Below, piece after piece: positions 43,690 through 56,600 of a stretch of DNA of 60,000 nucleotides. Origin of the DNA: Symsagittifera roscoffensis (lineage: Eukaryota; Xenacoelomorpha; Acoela; Convolutidae); contig NC_087063.1 of assembly GCF_963678635.1 (NCBI RefSeq), forward strand, positions 35,936,540 to 35,996,539, written 5' to 3'. Position 1 is the stretch's first letter, and every line of letters begins with the position of its first letter. Below the pieces are notes generated by a model. It was given only the letters and a program-made list of their open reading frames with translations. It was not told the origin of the DNA and did no database searches. Position numbers and translations under genes: made by a program.

Positions 43690-44880
43690 ATCGGTTAGGC
43701 TGGGCGAACTTCCCAGATGTTATTTTCTTTCAGCGTTTCTTGCGGTGCATCTCAATTAGGAGGTATTCTGTGTCTTCAGTTTCGAGCTGACACTGCGGGC
43801 AGGTGCTTTCTTCTTCACGACCGAAACGGTGCTTGACTTGTTGTAATCGAGTGAACCTGTTGAGACGGAGTTGGTACAGAGCATCTCTTTTTCTCGTGAT
43901 TTCGTTGTCGATCTCTCGAGAAACTCCCCTCCTGTCGCGTTGTAGTGCGTATGATCTTCTACATTATTGTGGTAGTGATTTTCTTGCAACTTGTTGGTAT
44001 TTTCTTTGATAAATTTTATTTGGTCGGACAACACAAGAACTCTAATTGTTTCTGTGAGGTCGATCTCCAGTCAGGGCGGAAGTCCGAAGTGCCTCTGGAT
44101 CTGAGGGCTCTTTTCCACCCCCCCCCCCCCCCCCCACATTTGAATCTCAGTTTTGAAGAACTTCTGTTACGTTGTCATAATGATACGAAATGTTGCATGG
44201 TGAACGAAATAACTACTGTGAACACAATTGTTCTTCATAGCTTACATCGTAAAATCACGTGTTTAGCCATAATATTACGTAAATCATTTTAAAAATGGAA
44301 CGCTTGAAACTTGGGGGTGGGGTGGAAAAGAGCCGATCTGAGCCTGGGACGATTTTGCTGAATGGCGAGAGGTGCCAGATGATGGTCCTCGGGAAGCAAC
44401 TTGATCCTGGAAAGCAGCTTGGCGCCTTCTTCTTCGGCCAGAAACTGAAGTATCTGGAGACCGGCTTCGGATAGCGTTTGGATCGCTGGAGAACCTCCAG
44501 GCGCGCCGATGATGATTCTGGCGGCTTTGTATTTGGCGGACTCGATCTTCTTTGCGCTTGTCTGTCAGAGGACGTGAAAGAGCACTCCTGCTCCGTACAT
44601 CCCGGCAGGTCTGGCATACGTCTTGTACAGTGACGTAAGGTCGGAGGCGGTGAGAGCTCTGAGGATATCGCTTTGAGGATATTTTTGCTCTTGTTGGCTT
44701 TTGAGGCGTTCGTAGCGTGGCAGGTGAAGTTGAGCTGCGGATTTGAGGTGACACCGAGGCAGACTAGGTCGGAGTCTCGGCTTGACTGGTAGCCGTGAGA
44801 TTGTAGGCGAACACGTGTGATGAAAGTGGATGCTGATCTATCTTAGCAGGTCTGAGGTGGTGATACAGGGCAGCTTTCTT
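43690..44880 (-). pseudogene. Non-LTR reverse transcriptase C-terminus, antisense
   Basis: On the - strand 44755-44600 encodes LGVTSNPQLNFTCHATNASK, then SLYKTYARPAGMYGAGVLFH. 44560-44320 gives IESAKYKAARIIIGAPGG and LLPEDHHLAPLA, the usual end of a non-LTR RT. 43880-43740 adds RLNRFTRLQQVKHRFG and CPQCQLETEDTEYLL, a Cys-rich C-terminal motif of such elements. 44100-44315 between them is a fold-back with a poly-C run. Confidence 0.75.
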
Positions 44881-45110
44881 GAACCGTTTCGAAAACTTTC
44901 TGAAAAATCGCCATCAGGCAGTAAAACTGATAAATAAATTATCTGAATGGTAAATTTTGAATCATGGAGCACCACAAGGGACAGTTCTCAGACCAATAGG
45001 TTTGATCCTCTATATTAATGATATTAATGATGCAGTTTTAAATAACCAAAACCAAGCTATTCAATTTGCAGGTGATACCAGTCCGATAGTGAACCAAAAA
45101 TCTCCAGATT
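44881..45110 (+). pseudogene. Non-LTR reverse transcriptase palm shard
   Basis: Encodes FLKNRHQAVKLINKL, then ILNHGAPQGTVLRPIGLILY with INDIND, then AIQFAGDT. These are the PQGTVLGP and FADDT blocks, the latter with Gly replacing a catalytic Asp. Opposite strand to the fragment just before it, so it comes from a different insertion. Confidence 0.75.
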
Positions 45111-47388
45111 TGTTTGTCGCCTCATTTTGATTTCAGATAAAAACAGAATTTTTTTCCTGTGAAAGTAGTATACACAGCTTTCATAATAATCACGAAATTA
45201 AACTTTCAAAATCGATTCAGATATCTCTTAATTTTCAGCAAAAAGGCTCGAGTAATCTGTTTACTATATCTTCTCAGGAACGAAGTACCAGTAAATGTTT
45301 GCATTAGTTGAACAAAATTCTCTGCAAAGTAGCGCAAGGAATCCGCTCTCTATATCTTGTAAGGAAAGTAGTACCCTTAAATGTTCGGATTAGTTTATGA
45401 AAATCTTGAGTATTATCCCATGCATCATATAGCGCAGTTTTCTTACGAAATTTACGAATTTCACAATTGAGTAGAGTAAATAAGCAATTAAACGGGGGTA
45501 TCAGAGTCTGTTTTTACGTTGAATCTTTGACAGAGCACGTGATTTACTAATAAAAAGCCAAATACTTCCAGCAGAGCTTTTGATAACGAAATAAGATCTT
45601 TCGATTGCTGAAGAAAAGAACAATTATCAGGAAATGTTTTGTCTACGGAACACTTAAGCTGCATAGAAACACTAGAACTCTACAGGTAATACCCCAGAGT
45701 CGAACAATAAAGCAAATGATCAGCGACAGGAGGCTGATTTTAAAAATGGAATTCAATAACTAAAGAATGCAGACAGGTCACACCTCAAAAGAAATTTAAC
45801 GAAAAAATAAAGATGCATTTTCTTCTAGAGAAACACGAATCAGATTCAATTGAGCTACAGTTTTTTTTCTTAGTAAGCTGTTTAATAAAAAATGCATCAT
45901 TTGGTTCCACGTTTTATTTAATTTTTATATTGTTGATTGTTTGTAAATGTAATCATTCCTACACGTTTTTATTACCGAAGAGGTTATATCAAATTCACAT
46001 TTTCTGCTGAAAAAAAAAACACGAAACACGCCAGAGCGACTCTCAGTTGATAGAGTTTCAGCACAAGAATGATTAGCAGTTCATTATGTCAAACACTGAA
46101 CTCTTCGCTGTGCTTACTGTAAGTTATCGCGCGACACCTAACCTTAATTTAGCTTTTAGCACTTTTTTAAGCAATTTTTTCGGGCATATCTATTTAATAC
46201 AAAATTTTTTTGTGAAAATTTAGGTTTTTGCTATTTCAGCGGAACTGTTAAATTAATTATCATGAGTAAACTCTGTACTTTGGCGTCGGATCGAATATCG
46301 CAGGAGCAATTTATTTTTTTTTTCAATTTAAGTTGCTCGATTTAAATTAATTTTTTTCATTTAAATTGAGTGGGCTCATAATTTGACATTTAAATAAATT
46401 GAATTTTAAATGAAAATTTAGATTAAATTAAATTGTTTTTTAATGGACATCACTGCCCACATCATAACGTAAGCGTTGCTTTTTCCGAGTGACGGAAAAG
46501 CACTCTGGGTTAGCTAGTGTTTTTTAACACTCAAATTTAGGTACCTCAAAAAAGAATCACAGTGGATCAAATGTGGTATCATTTGAAGCCATGCAAGTCA
46601 AAAATATTCATTCTAAAAAGTTGTCTGCTGCGAAAAATGTTTCCGAGTTATATGAAAATGAACTCTCAATTTAATTCCCCTACCTTTCATACATTGGTTT
46701 TGCTATTATATCGTCTCTTTAGACTAATTCCATCGCCCTTGACACGAAAAAGAACAACATGAAACTTAGCTAAAAAAATTATAAAAAGTTTTTTAAGATT
46801 ATAAGATTTTTTTTCTTTTTTGTTTTTCTGACTTTATTAACCATTGTGGCCGAAACATTCGAATGTTACTGTAAAGATGCTTCACTGTAAAGCGTTGCCT
46901 ATTTACAGATAGTTCGAATTAAGTAAGTTGTTATTAGTTCTTTGCTTTGTGTAGTTGGGTTAAAATGTTCAATTAAACTAAGTTGACGATTGATAGAAAG
47001 AAAAAAGTGTTACATGTGTCGATAAAAGATGCTTAAGTATATGACTGATTGTACATGGAACGATTTGGCTGAAAACCATGACGTGTTCTCTAAGTTATTT
47101 GTAAAATCTATGAAGCTGAAATAAATTCCGCCCCGCTTTTCCGTTAAATCACTTGTTAGCTTTTTTGCTAAATTACTTGATAAATTACTTGTAAAATCAA
47201 CGAAGCTGAATAAAATTCCGCCCGATTTTTCTCTATATTTTTTATTGTTTGCTTTATACCGTTAAAGGCTTAAACTTCTCCTGTACCAGATACTTAACAA
47301 ATTGTGACAGATTATGGTACAATGGCTCTTATAAATGTGCGGTCTTCGATACATTATTTAAAGGTAGAGATGAAATGAGTCTGATGCG
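45111..47388. other. AT-rich intergenic region upstream of ACSS3
   Basis: No gene recognised. A 45-bp imperfect direct duplication (TTGTAAAATC...GAAGCTGAA...ATTCCGCCC) lies at 47099-47137 and 47183-47222, within 300 bp of the ACSS3 start codon. Several out-of-frame ATGs (47370, 47375, 47383) precede it. Confidence 0.5.
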
Positions 47389-47672
47389 ATGACTGTTTCT
47401 GTAGTCTCGAGGTCAAACTTAGCTCTATCTGCACGCTGTGTGCCTTGCCTCCTTAAACGACGTGCAATTGCAGAATCCAAACGATCTCTCTCATCATTTG
47501 AAGATGTTTCATTCAAGTACCTGAATGAATTCCAGAACTCAATATCAGAGAAGACAAGGAGAGACTTCTGGCATGACCAGGCACAGGCCATATCGTGGAT
47601 GAAGATGCCAACAAAAAGTCAGACACTCCAGTTTGACCCAGAGCCACGAGGCGATATGATCAGACCAAAATG
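47389..47672 (+). CDS. ACSS3: ACSS3 exon 1
   Basis: Residues 1-94. Basic, Ser/Leu-rich start without acidic residues until residue 28, then FWHDQAQAISWMK, the family N-terminal block. The donor TG|GTAAAG splits the Trp codon of KWFVGG. Confidence 0.85.
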
Positions 47673-50600
47673 GTAAAGGCCAGAAATGCGCTTCTTATAG
47701 AAACTGAACGTGGATAGTTCTGAGGCTACGCCACTTAGCTGTTTCAATGTTATTTTCGTAAATAGCTCTCAAAATCATATTTTTTTAAATTAAAATGTAA
47801 TTGTTCAAACTCTATTAATACGTCAAAGGGTTTCATGACAATTTGTCCCGGGCCGATTTGCCTCCTGTCACCTCAAAAAGTGCTCTTCATATATTCAAAA
47901 AAATTGTTAAATATATTCAAATTAAATTTTTGGTCTGGTTTAATAAAATGCTCTTCACTATTTATTAAATTTTTATCTATCTTTTCAGCTTTTAATATTA
48001 ATTTAGACCAAAACTACGAGATAGAATTTTATTGTTGGTTTGATGTTTGTATGTCAGGTTTGTGGGCGGTGAGTTGAATGCGTGTGAGAATTGTGTGGAC
48101 AGACATGTGCAGGCAGGCCATGGTGACCAGGTGGCCATCATCCACGACAGTCCAGTCACTGACTCCATCTCAAAACTCACATATCAACAGCTATTCCACA
48201 AGGTAACAAGAGAAGCCAGTCACTCTGAAGTAGCCCAGAAGTTCCGATCGCAGTTATCATTGCAGAAACAAATGAACTCAAAATAAAATGAAACAAAATA
48301 TTTTCTAATAGATCAGCCGCTTATAATATTTTTTTTTTGCAAAACAAAACAGTGAAGGCCATTGTTTCTTTCGTCTCTGGAGTGGTCGGTACAATCAGTG
48401 GGTTCAGAAGTCGACTTGCGAATATATTCAAATAGCACGAAGTCCATGGTGTGTTCTGAGTAAATTATTCCGCATTTTGTAAAGAAAAAAAAGATGATTG
48501 CAGTACGTTAACACGAAGTAACCGTCCACTGGCTTTGTTTGGATACATTTTGTTTAATAATGTACGTTTTTTTTCTATTTTCTCTGTATTTTTTATGCAG
48601 AGAAAATTGCCCACCAAGCATGAAGAAGTTGCCCACCAAGCATGAAGAAAATTTCCCACCAAGCATGAGAAGTTGCCCACAAAGCATGAATAAAAACTTG
48701 CTTGGTGGGCAACCAAGTTGACTGTGCGGCAAATGATCACAATTAAATCGATATTGTTACCGGTGTCCATATGAGTCCTCTGCGATGATAAAAAATACCT
48801 TGTTTGTCATTCAACTTCTCAATAAGAGTTATATATTTTAGGTGAACAGTTTGGCTTATGTTCTGCAGAAAGAACTGAATGTTGTAAAAGGTGACCGAGT
48901 CTTGATCTACTTGCCGATGATCCCCGAAGCCGTCATCACTATGCTCGCCTGTGCGCGTATAGGCGCAGTGCATTCATTAGTATTCGGAGGATTCGCGGCG
49001 AGGGAACTGGCCACTAGAATAGACCATGCTGAACCCAAAGTGGTGGTGTCGGCGTCGTATGGAATTGAGCCCACGAGAAAAGTCAACTACAAGTTACTAC
49101 TGAATGATGCCTTGTCGTCTGCGCAGCATAAAGTGCACAAATGTCTTATATACCAGAGACCTGAATTGGTGAGTGCTACAAGTCATCGACGTTTCAAGCT
49201 TAGATTTAAATCAAAATAAAAGGGCTCAGATTCAAATCCAAATTTGAAAGTCCACCTTGTTGTTCCGACCTACGATGGCGACGAGAATTTGGTTATTTAA
49301 CGCATAATTAGGTGCCACACGTGAATGTCAGATGAGGTCGTGTGATCTATCATAATAATGCCCTTTCAGTCATGAATAAAAACTTGCTTCAGTTTCTTCG
49401 GAACTAACACTTACGTCGAAGAGCGTACATTAGAGAAAAAACGTTAGGAAATTTTTGCGAAGACAAGGAAAGGGAGCGAACAATATAATGAACGCTTTGA
49501 TGAAACTGACTCTTCTCTCAGTGCTTTATGAAAAAGGATATTATCTCAGCTGAGAGTCATTTCTTCTAGCATATAAATTGGAAAAAGTATAGAATATTTT
49601 TTTGTCGACTAGCCCGGAGGCCTTACCCGGAGGTTAATTATTTAGGATGACATGAGCGCATATATTCAGCTGCACCCTTTAAGCTATGACTTACTTGCAA
49701 GAGCTCACCTTACGAATTGCAGCTGACGTGCGATTTGAACCAGCAATCATATGATTGCTGGGCACCATGACTACCGGAGCGCCACAATGCCACAAGACTT
49801 GCATAGAAACTTTGGAGATCATGGAACAATTTGACTTTCTGTGCGAGGGATACAAAGCAGTGGTAGGATAATATTATTGTGGATCATGAAATCATTGTTG
49901 GTATGTGTTTCAGGACCCTGTGCAGTTGAGCAGTGGGATTGACCTGAACTTTGGTGAGATGATGGAGAGTGCCAAGGACAAAATGGTGGACTGTGTGGCA
50001 CTGGACGCCATGGATCCACTCTACATTCTGTACACTTCAGGCACCACTGGAAAGCCAAAAGTAGGAAGCAAAAGTTGACATCACTAAATTTCATTACTTT
50101 TGAGAAAACAAATTACTCGAACTGTTCGGATGATCTTGCGAGTCGCGATGAAATCTTGAGAAATTGAATTGCCATTCTTAATAGAAATTCGTTTTTTCCT
50201 ATTTAAGCAATAAATCATAGAAATCAAGTGCAATTGTTATCCATACAATGTCTGCTGGTCTGCTACATGTTTTGTTTCTTTAAAAACTTGCGAATACGCA
50301 AATAAGAACTCGGATAAAATTTTTGTTGCAGTTATGCATTCTTGTAAGCCATATTGCAACTACAATGCATACTAGAGAAATTGGGGAACAGATTTTTTGT
50401 GATGCAAACTAGTGTTTTACTGCATCTGGTACCAACACTTACATTAAAGAGCAAGTTTTCAACTGAAAAACTGTTTAAAAATGTGCCTTGATGCAGCTAT
50501 GTAGTTTTCTTTTTAGGCCATAGTTCGACCAGTGGGGGGTCATATGGTAATGCTGTCCTACTCGATGCATGCGATCCTGGACGTCAAGCCCTCGGAGACA

Positions 50601-53600
50601 TACTTGGCCGCATCTGACCTGGGCTGGGTGGTGGGACACTCTTACATATGCTATGCGCCTCTGCTCAACCGAAACACAACCATCATCTATGAGGTCAAAA
50701 ATTATCTTGTTACTTCATTGGATTATAGTCTGCCAAAATCTCTCAATGTATAAACTGTTAATAAATGCCTGATTAGCTATCTTCGCCTAAGGTAATAGGA
50801 AGTAAAGGATCATAAAAAACGAAAAGATGTAAAATGTCAATGCATTTCGATCAACAAAACTCATCTACAGGACTTATCTGAAGAACAAAAGAAGTAAATG
50901 ATGTTCAATTTTTCAGGCAGATTAGTAAGTCCAAATCTAATCGATCTTCATTTCTGTTGCAAACAAGGAATCGAAAATTTATGGGAGTGAAAAAGTTATA
51001 TTTTTTTTGTTACCGCCATGTAGGGGAAGCCAGTGGGAACTCCGGACGTGACAGCCTACTACCGGATCCTGAAGAAGCACAGGCCAGTTTCTCTCTTCAC
51101 TGCACCCACTGCTCTCAGAGCCATCAAGAGGGAGGATTCGGAGGGCGAGAGGGCCAAGAAGTTCCTGCCTTTCAGCAAACTCAGGTCCATCTTCGTGGCA
51201 GGGGAACATCTGGATGTGGACACTCTTCAATGGGCCAAGAGGACTTTCAAGGCTCCCGTCATCGATCACTTCTGGCAAACTGGTTGGTACATGGTTTTGG
51301 GACTATTTGTTGTAAAACGATGTTTGATCTTGCAATTTTGAGGACAATTGAAATGGTAAAAATGATGGCGACTAGGGATATACAGTTCAGGGAATTTAAT
51401 AATCAATTCCAATTCAATGCGGACTTTTGCAAATATGTTTAAAAAGCAGCTACTTCTATAGGATTTCTGGAAGAAAAAAGAGCATCCTAACATTTACGGA
51501 CGTTAAATTTTGTCGTGCAGTGGTCATGATAACTCCCTCATTGTCCCAAAATTTCTGCGAAAACAAATGGCTGAGTATGCTAAAATTTTTAAGTAACTTT
51601 CTTGGAAATACATTTTTTTCTCTCATAGTTTAAATTTCCAATGCGGCTTAGCTTAATTTCAATTAAACTCAAGACTCCAAAGTCATTGTATTGGTTTTCT
51701 CAATTCATCGCGCATCTCTAATGGCGACGAAATGTTTCTTTTTGTTAACTTTTAGACTAATGGTTTTTCGGGGTGCTTAGAAAGTGGTTCTCCTATTCTA
51801 TCAGTTATGATGGGCAAACAGATGGACACAAACACGCCCCTGGGATCATCTGGCAAAGCAGTGCCTGGATTTGATGGTAAAGTTACTACATAAATTAGGC
51901 ATGCTCATAGTTGGATTCAAGGGTGAGTGTCGATGGAATGTCAATCCTGGGTCGGACGCTCCCCTCTGGGGTTCGGCTCCTGAGCACCCACAGGGTCCCC
52001 CTTAAGTCTTATTTTTTGATATCTATTTTTGGTCAATCAAGCCTAAATTGTTTCTAAATGGACGCCACTATGCTCTAAGTTGAGAGGGAAGGTGGGGAGG
52101 AAGCAGCGAAACTCCTAGATCTGCCCTTGGGCGTGCTAAACCAAGCACGAGTTTCAATTAATGACAATTAGTTTTATAGTTAGAGTTGTGAATCCCGAGG
52201 GAGAGCAATTATCTTCGGGGGAACTCGGAAACATAGTGATCAGGTAAAAGTCATCTTCCAAAAACAGTACATCATTGTGAGAGATCAGTATGAGAAAATC
52301 AGTTCATACAAAACTGTTACAGGACGCCTTTGCCTCCTGGTTTCTCAGATGGGCTCTACAAAGACGAGGACGACAAAGTGTTTAGAGAAAAGTACTTCAC
52401 AACATTCAAGGTATTCTAGCATGAAACTAGCCAGAAAACTTCCTTATGGTCTTAATGCTTGCGCTTAGCAAGCGTTATTAAATCGGAATATAGACTTTTT
52501 TTGGGTTGAAAACTTATTGAACAGAATCACTTGTATCTTGGTGCGTAATGAATTCAAATTTTTATGAGTCTCCAGCACGTAGCCTGGATGTGAAGAATAC
52601 GCATGGGAAGGCAAAGTTTGTGGGTTTGAATCTGAGCAGGAATCTGCCACCTCGTAAAATAGATTTTTTATACGCATTTTTCAAAATACTTGCTTTAAGT
52701 GATTTAAATTACTCCTGCAATTTGTATTTTTACTTGTCTTGACTTCGTATATTTTGCTGTTTTTTTTGTCGCTTCGACTTAAATGGTTTCGATTTATATT
52801 TAATTATCTGAACCTGTTTTGGGGTCATTTCAAGGGAATCATAACTTTATGCTTCGTTCAGGACCGAGGAAAGTGCTAAAATTCTTTGAATAGAATTTAT
52901 ACTTCAAGTTTTTTCATGACTTCAAAGTTTTTCGGTTCTACTGGAAATTATTCAAATTTTTTCGGTTCAGTTGCCGCTTATTTATTTTTTGAATTTTCAT
53001 TGATTGGTGTCAATTATGTTAATCGACGTGTTTTCCGCAAACAGAACATGTTTCCAGACAATATTTCGAATTTTTTAAATTTTGGTTTTTAAGTTTTTTT
53101 TTAATTTGTTTGTTTAGTGGCTTTCTTTTTCCTGTCTACTAGTTATAAACTCAAATTCAATCAATCATCCGGCCTATCTGGCGTTTATGTAACAAATCTG
53201 CCTGAGACAGCAAATGCTTGTGGTTCGAATCTGGCCGGGGCCTGTTTTTCGGCAATCTTGTGTTTTTGTAATTTTGCGGACTATGGTCCGTCTGTTTATT
53301 TTTGTCGGCTTTGTTCCTGTAACTCGATTTTTTCAAAGGTTAAGTGTTCTTTTAATTTGCTGTAACACTTTGCTTGATGTCAAAGCCCGGGATTTTGATT
53401 CCAATCGGGACTTTCTTGCAAACTCAAATTTTCTGCTGATTTAGATTAAGGCTGTCTGTCTGCTTATTTTTGACAGCTTAGTTCACGCAGAGAGGATATT
53501 TTTGAAATTTCGTTTTTTTTCTAGCATTCGGAAAGATCCTTGTAAAATTTTTAATGGTGCAGGTATTTTTCCAGACCTTGGGCTTTTCTGCGATTTTTTT

Positions 53601-56600
53601 AAGTCTTACGATAAAAACGATTTTAGAGGTTTTCTTTAATTTTTGATTTTTTTTCATTGGATTTAAATCACGGTCATTCCTTTTTCTGTGGCAAGTGTGT
53701 AATTATGGTGCATAACTATCCTTCTTCATAAATAATTAAAGAGCTGAAATTAAAGCGTTCTCTGTGGTGGATAATTGGCTTCGGCTTCTAGGGATGCTAC
53801 GATACTCATGACACTGGCTTCTCAGATGTAGATGGGTTTGTGAGTGTGCTGTCCAGAACTGATGACGTCATCAATGTGGCTGGCCACAGGCTCTCCACCA
53901 GTGCACTCGAAGAGGTCATTCAACACTTCCTTATTACAATTGAAGCTAAAATTTCATGCAAATCTAAGTCGTGAATAATAAAGTGCTTCTTTTGGTGGCA
54001 CTTTTGAATTAGTAGACTGCATTAGCAATTTAGTAATTGACATTTGTTTAGTAATCAGTTACCACATTTAAAGCTTTTTTATTCATCAATGGGACATTTT
54101 TTTTCTTCCCCCCACCTGCGGACTTTTCCGTTTGCATGACTTTTCGGAAATTTTCCAACTATATACATTTTACTACATGCAAAGTTAGCGTGGTTGCCTT
54201 TAGTTTGTTACATTCCAATTGATTACATGTAAAATTTGAGTTTTTGTGCATTTTAAAGCTCCTGAATCTTTGCCGCTTTCCCGCTCGTTTTTGCAAAGTT
54301 GCAGCTTCGCCTCTTTATCAGATGGATTAAGCACTCTCATTTTGAGTTTAATTTTTGTATAAGTGAATGGCTTCTGGGTTAATTCATGCCTGACTGTTTC
54401 AAGTTAACCCGGCTGATTTTGTGTGGTTGCAAAATGTTCTGACCTGATGATTACCTTTAGAAATTCAATTCTGGTGTTTGTTTTTTGGTCTGAGAAACAA
54501 TTTGTTTTCTTTTCAATTTCTTATAGTGTCGTTCGAGCGTACTCAAGCGTATCACAGCTTCATTGTCCAAATACTTTTCGAAGAAGGTGACTTGATATGA
54601 AAATATTTCAGGCCATGCTGAAGCACTCATCAATTACGGAGTGTGCAGTAATTCCAGTTCCAGACGAGATCAAAGGATTAGTTCCGCTAGGTGTGGCTGT
54701 TCTTAAAGCAGGTAAACAATCCATATTGAGCTTTATCATCAAGTTGGTGCCGATTCACCTTTTTGTTCCGACCACGAATACTAAGGAAGGTGTTTTGTAT
54801 TTTTTTGCTTGTCACTCATAAATCATGTGCCGCAAATAAACTTAGATGGTTGTTCTGACCGCTTCACTGTAAGTTACCGAAAGGAACTATGGATTATCTA
54901 TTCTTTACTTTCGCCCATTTTTGAGTAACTCAAGAAAAACTGGTAGGTGGTCAGTTGTTGGATCATATTTAAGCCCTGTGTTTCTTGATTCGGATTTCAA
55001 AAAACTCAGGCTAATTTGCAGACTAACTTGCACTTAATACATTCTATAATCAGTGAGAAAAATGATGCCTTTCTACAGGGGTGGATTTGGGGGAGGAGGC
55101 TGAAGCCCGGCCTCCCCTCTCCCATCAGGGATTCGACCCCGTGCCGACCCAAAAGGTCCACCCTTTGTACTATTTTGAGATATCCATTTTTGGCTGAATG
55201 ACCCTAAAATTGTTCTAAAGGCGTTTTTAGGGCCAATATATGCTAATTTTGAAGGCGGAGCGCGCGCCGATAAAACGCGATCTTTTGCTCAACATTTTCC
55301 AAAAAGTGCCCAAAAAAGCTTTTTTCAAAAAATTTTCCTGCGTTGCAGAAAGTTTTGTCAAGATAGGGTCTTTATAGTAATTTGTGAGAGCTAAGAAAAT
55401 CAAAAATTAATTTGGTCGACCTAAGAAAAATTTGGCCGACCCTCAAGAAAATCCTAGATCCGCCCCTGCTTTCCTCTCTAATTATACTGCGTTTGAAACG
55501 TTATTTAAGCCACACTCATTCACGCCAAGTGACAAAAAAATCAAACATTTTTTTTTGTCTACCGAATTTTTTTATTTGGCTCACTGAATTTACTGTGATC
55601 GAAATATTTTGTGCTACTTGCACATCAATTGGTTATTCTTGTTGTTCCTACCATTGAAAATGGGAAGAACTTTGTATTTGGTTGCCTTATAATTTTCCAC
55701 GCAAAATCAAGTACGACAATCATCGGACTGGGTCGAGTGATACTGCATATAAGAGCCCTTTCAGTCGTGATTCGAACGACAAGAATACACTAGGGTCAGC
55801 TTAGTGTATTATTAAGAATCTTTTTTTTTCAACCTAAGTAGGAAATATTGCTGCCTTTTTGGGACGTCTTTACAGTTTTTTGAAAGCTTTGGGGCACCTT
55901 TACAGCTTTGATATTCGAATAGTAATAAGTTAACACATTTGATGCATGTTTGATTCATCAAATGAAACGAAAAAAAAGCAATTTGTTTCAAAAAACAATC
56001 ATAAAAACTCGATTTCGAAATTTTCTAACTCAATATCTCTTGCAGTTTTTTGAAATGTGTTCTCGCTAGTGTTTGCGAAGCGAAGCTTCGTCTCTGTGTA
56101 AAATTTATATAGAGTTGTCCCAGTGTCGAGAAAAACTGGTTTGCATTTTCGAGTTTCAGTCGATTTCGAGCGTGTCAAGCGACCGAGTAACGTTTGTTAT
56201 ATATGAACTTTAGTAATTTAGGCTTAAAAAAACTTTTTTTGTCAAAGGAAAACAGCTCTTTTTCCTTCCCCCACCTGCTGAGTAAATTTTCTGTTCTTAT
56301 TGTCGGATTGTTATAAAATTTGGCATACGGACTAATTAGGCCATGACAAACATATTTGGTCTTAATACTCAACCTTGTAAAACCACTTGTTACATCATGA
56401 AATTGATGCTTATATGAGGAGGGGGAAGGAAAAAGAGCATGGAAAACTAATTTTGGAGGCTTCATTTAGCACTTCTCTGGTTTAAAAAAAAACTTTCAAA
56501 ATGTTTGAAATTTTTTGTGCAAAAAATTAAAATTTTTTGTTGAAAATGTTTTTCATTTTTTTCGTTTAATTTTTTCAAAGACCTTTCTAGTCGTTTTCTC

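Noticed and set aside
44255-44754. Two overlapping - strand frames rich in Ser/Arg/Pro as host proteins
   Set aside because: The adjacent frame gives a clear non-LTR RT C-terminus; these are shadow frames.
34325-52476. Helitron ends (terminal hairpins)
   Set aside because: No CTRR after the hairpin in either orientation and no TC start; no Rep/helicase sequence in the window.
56175-56465. 96-codon - strand frame
   Set aside because: It overlaps the inverted-repeat element 56255-56438 and has no recognisable domain.
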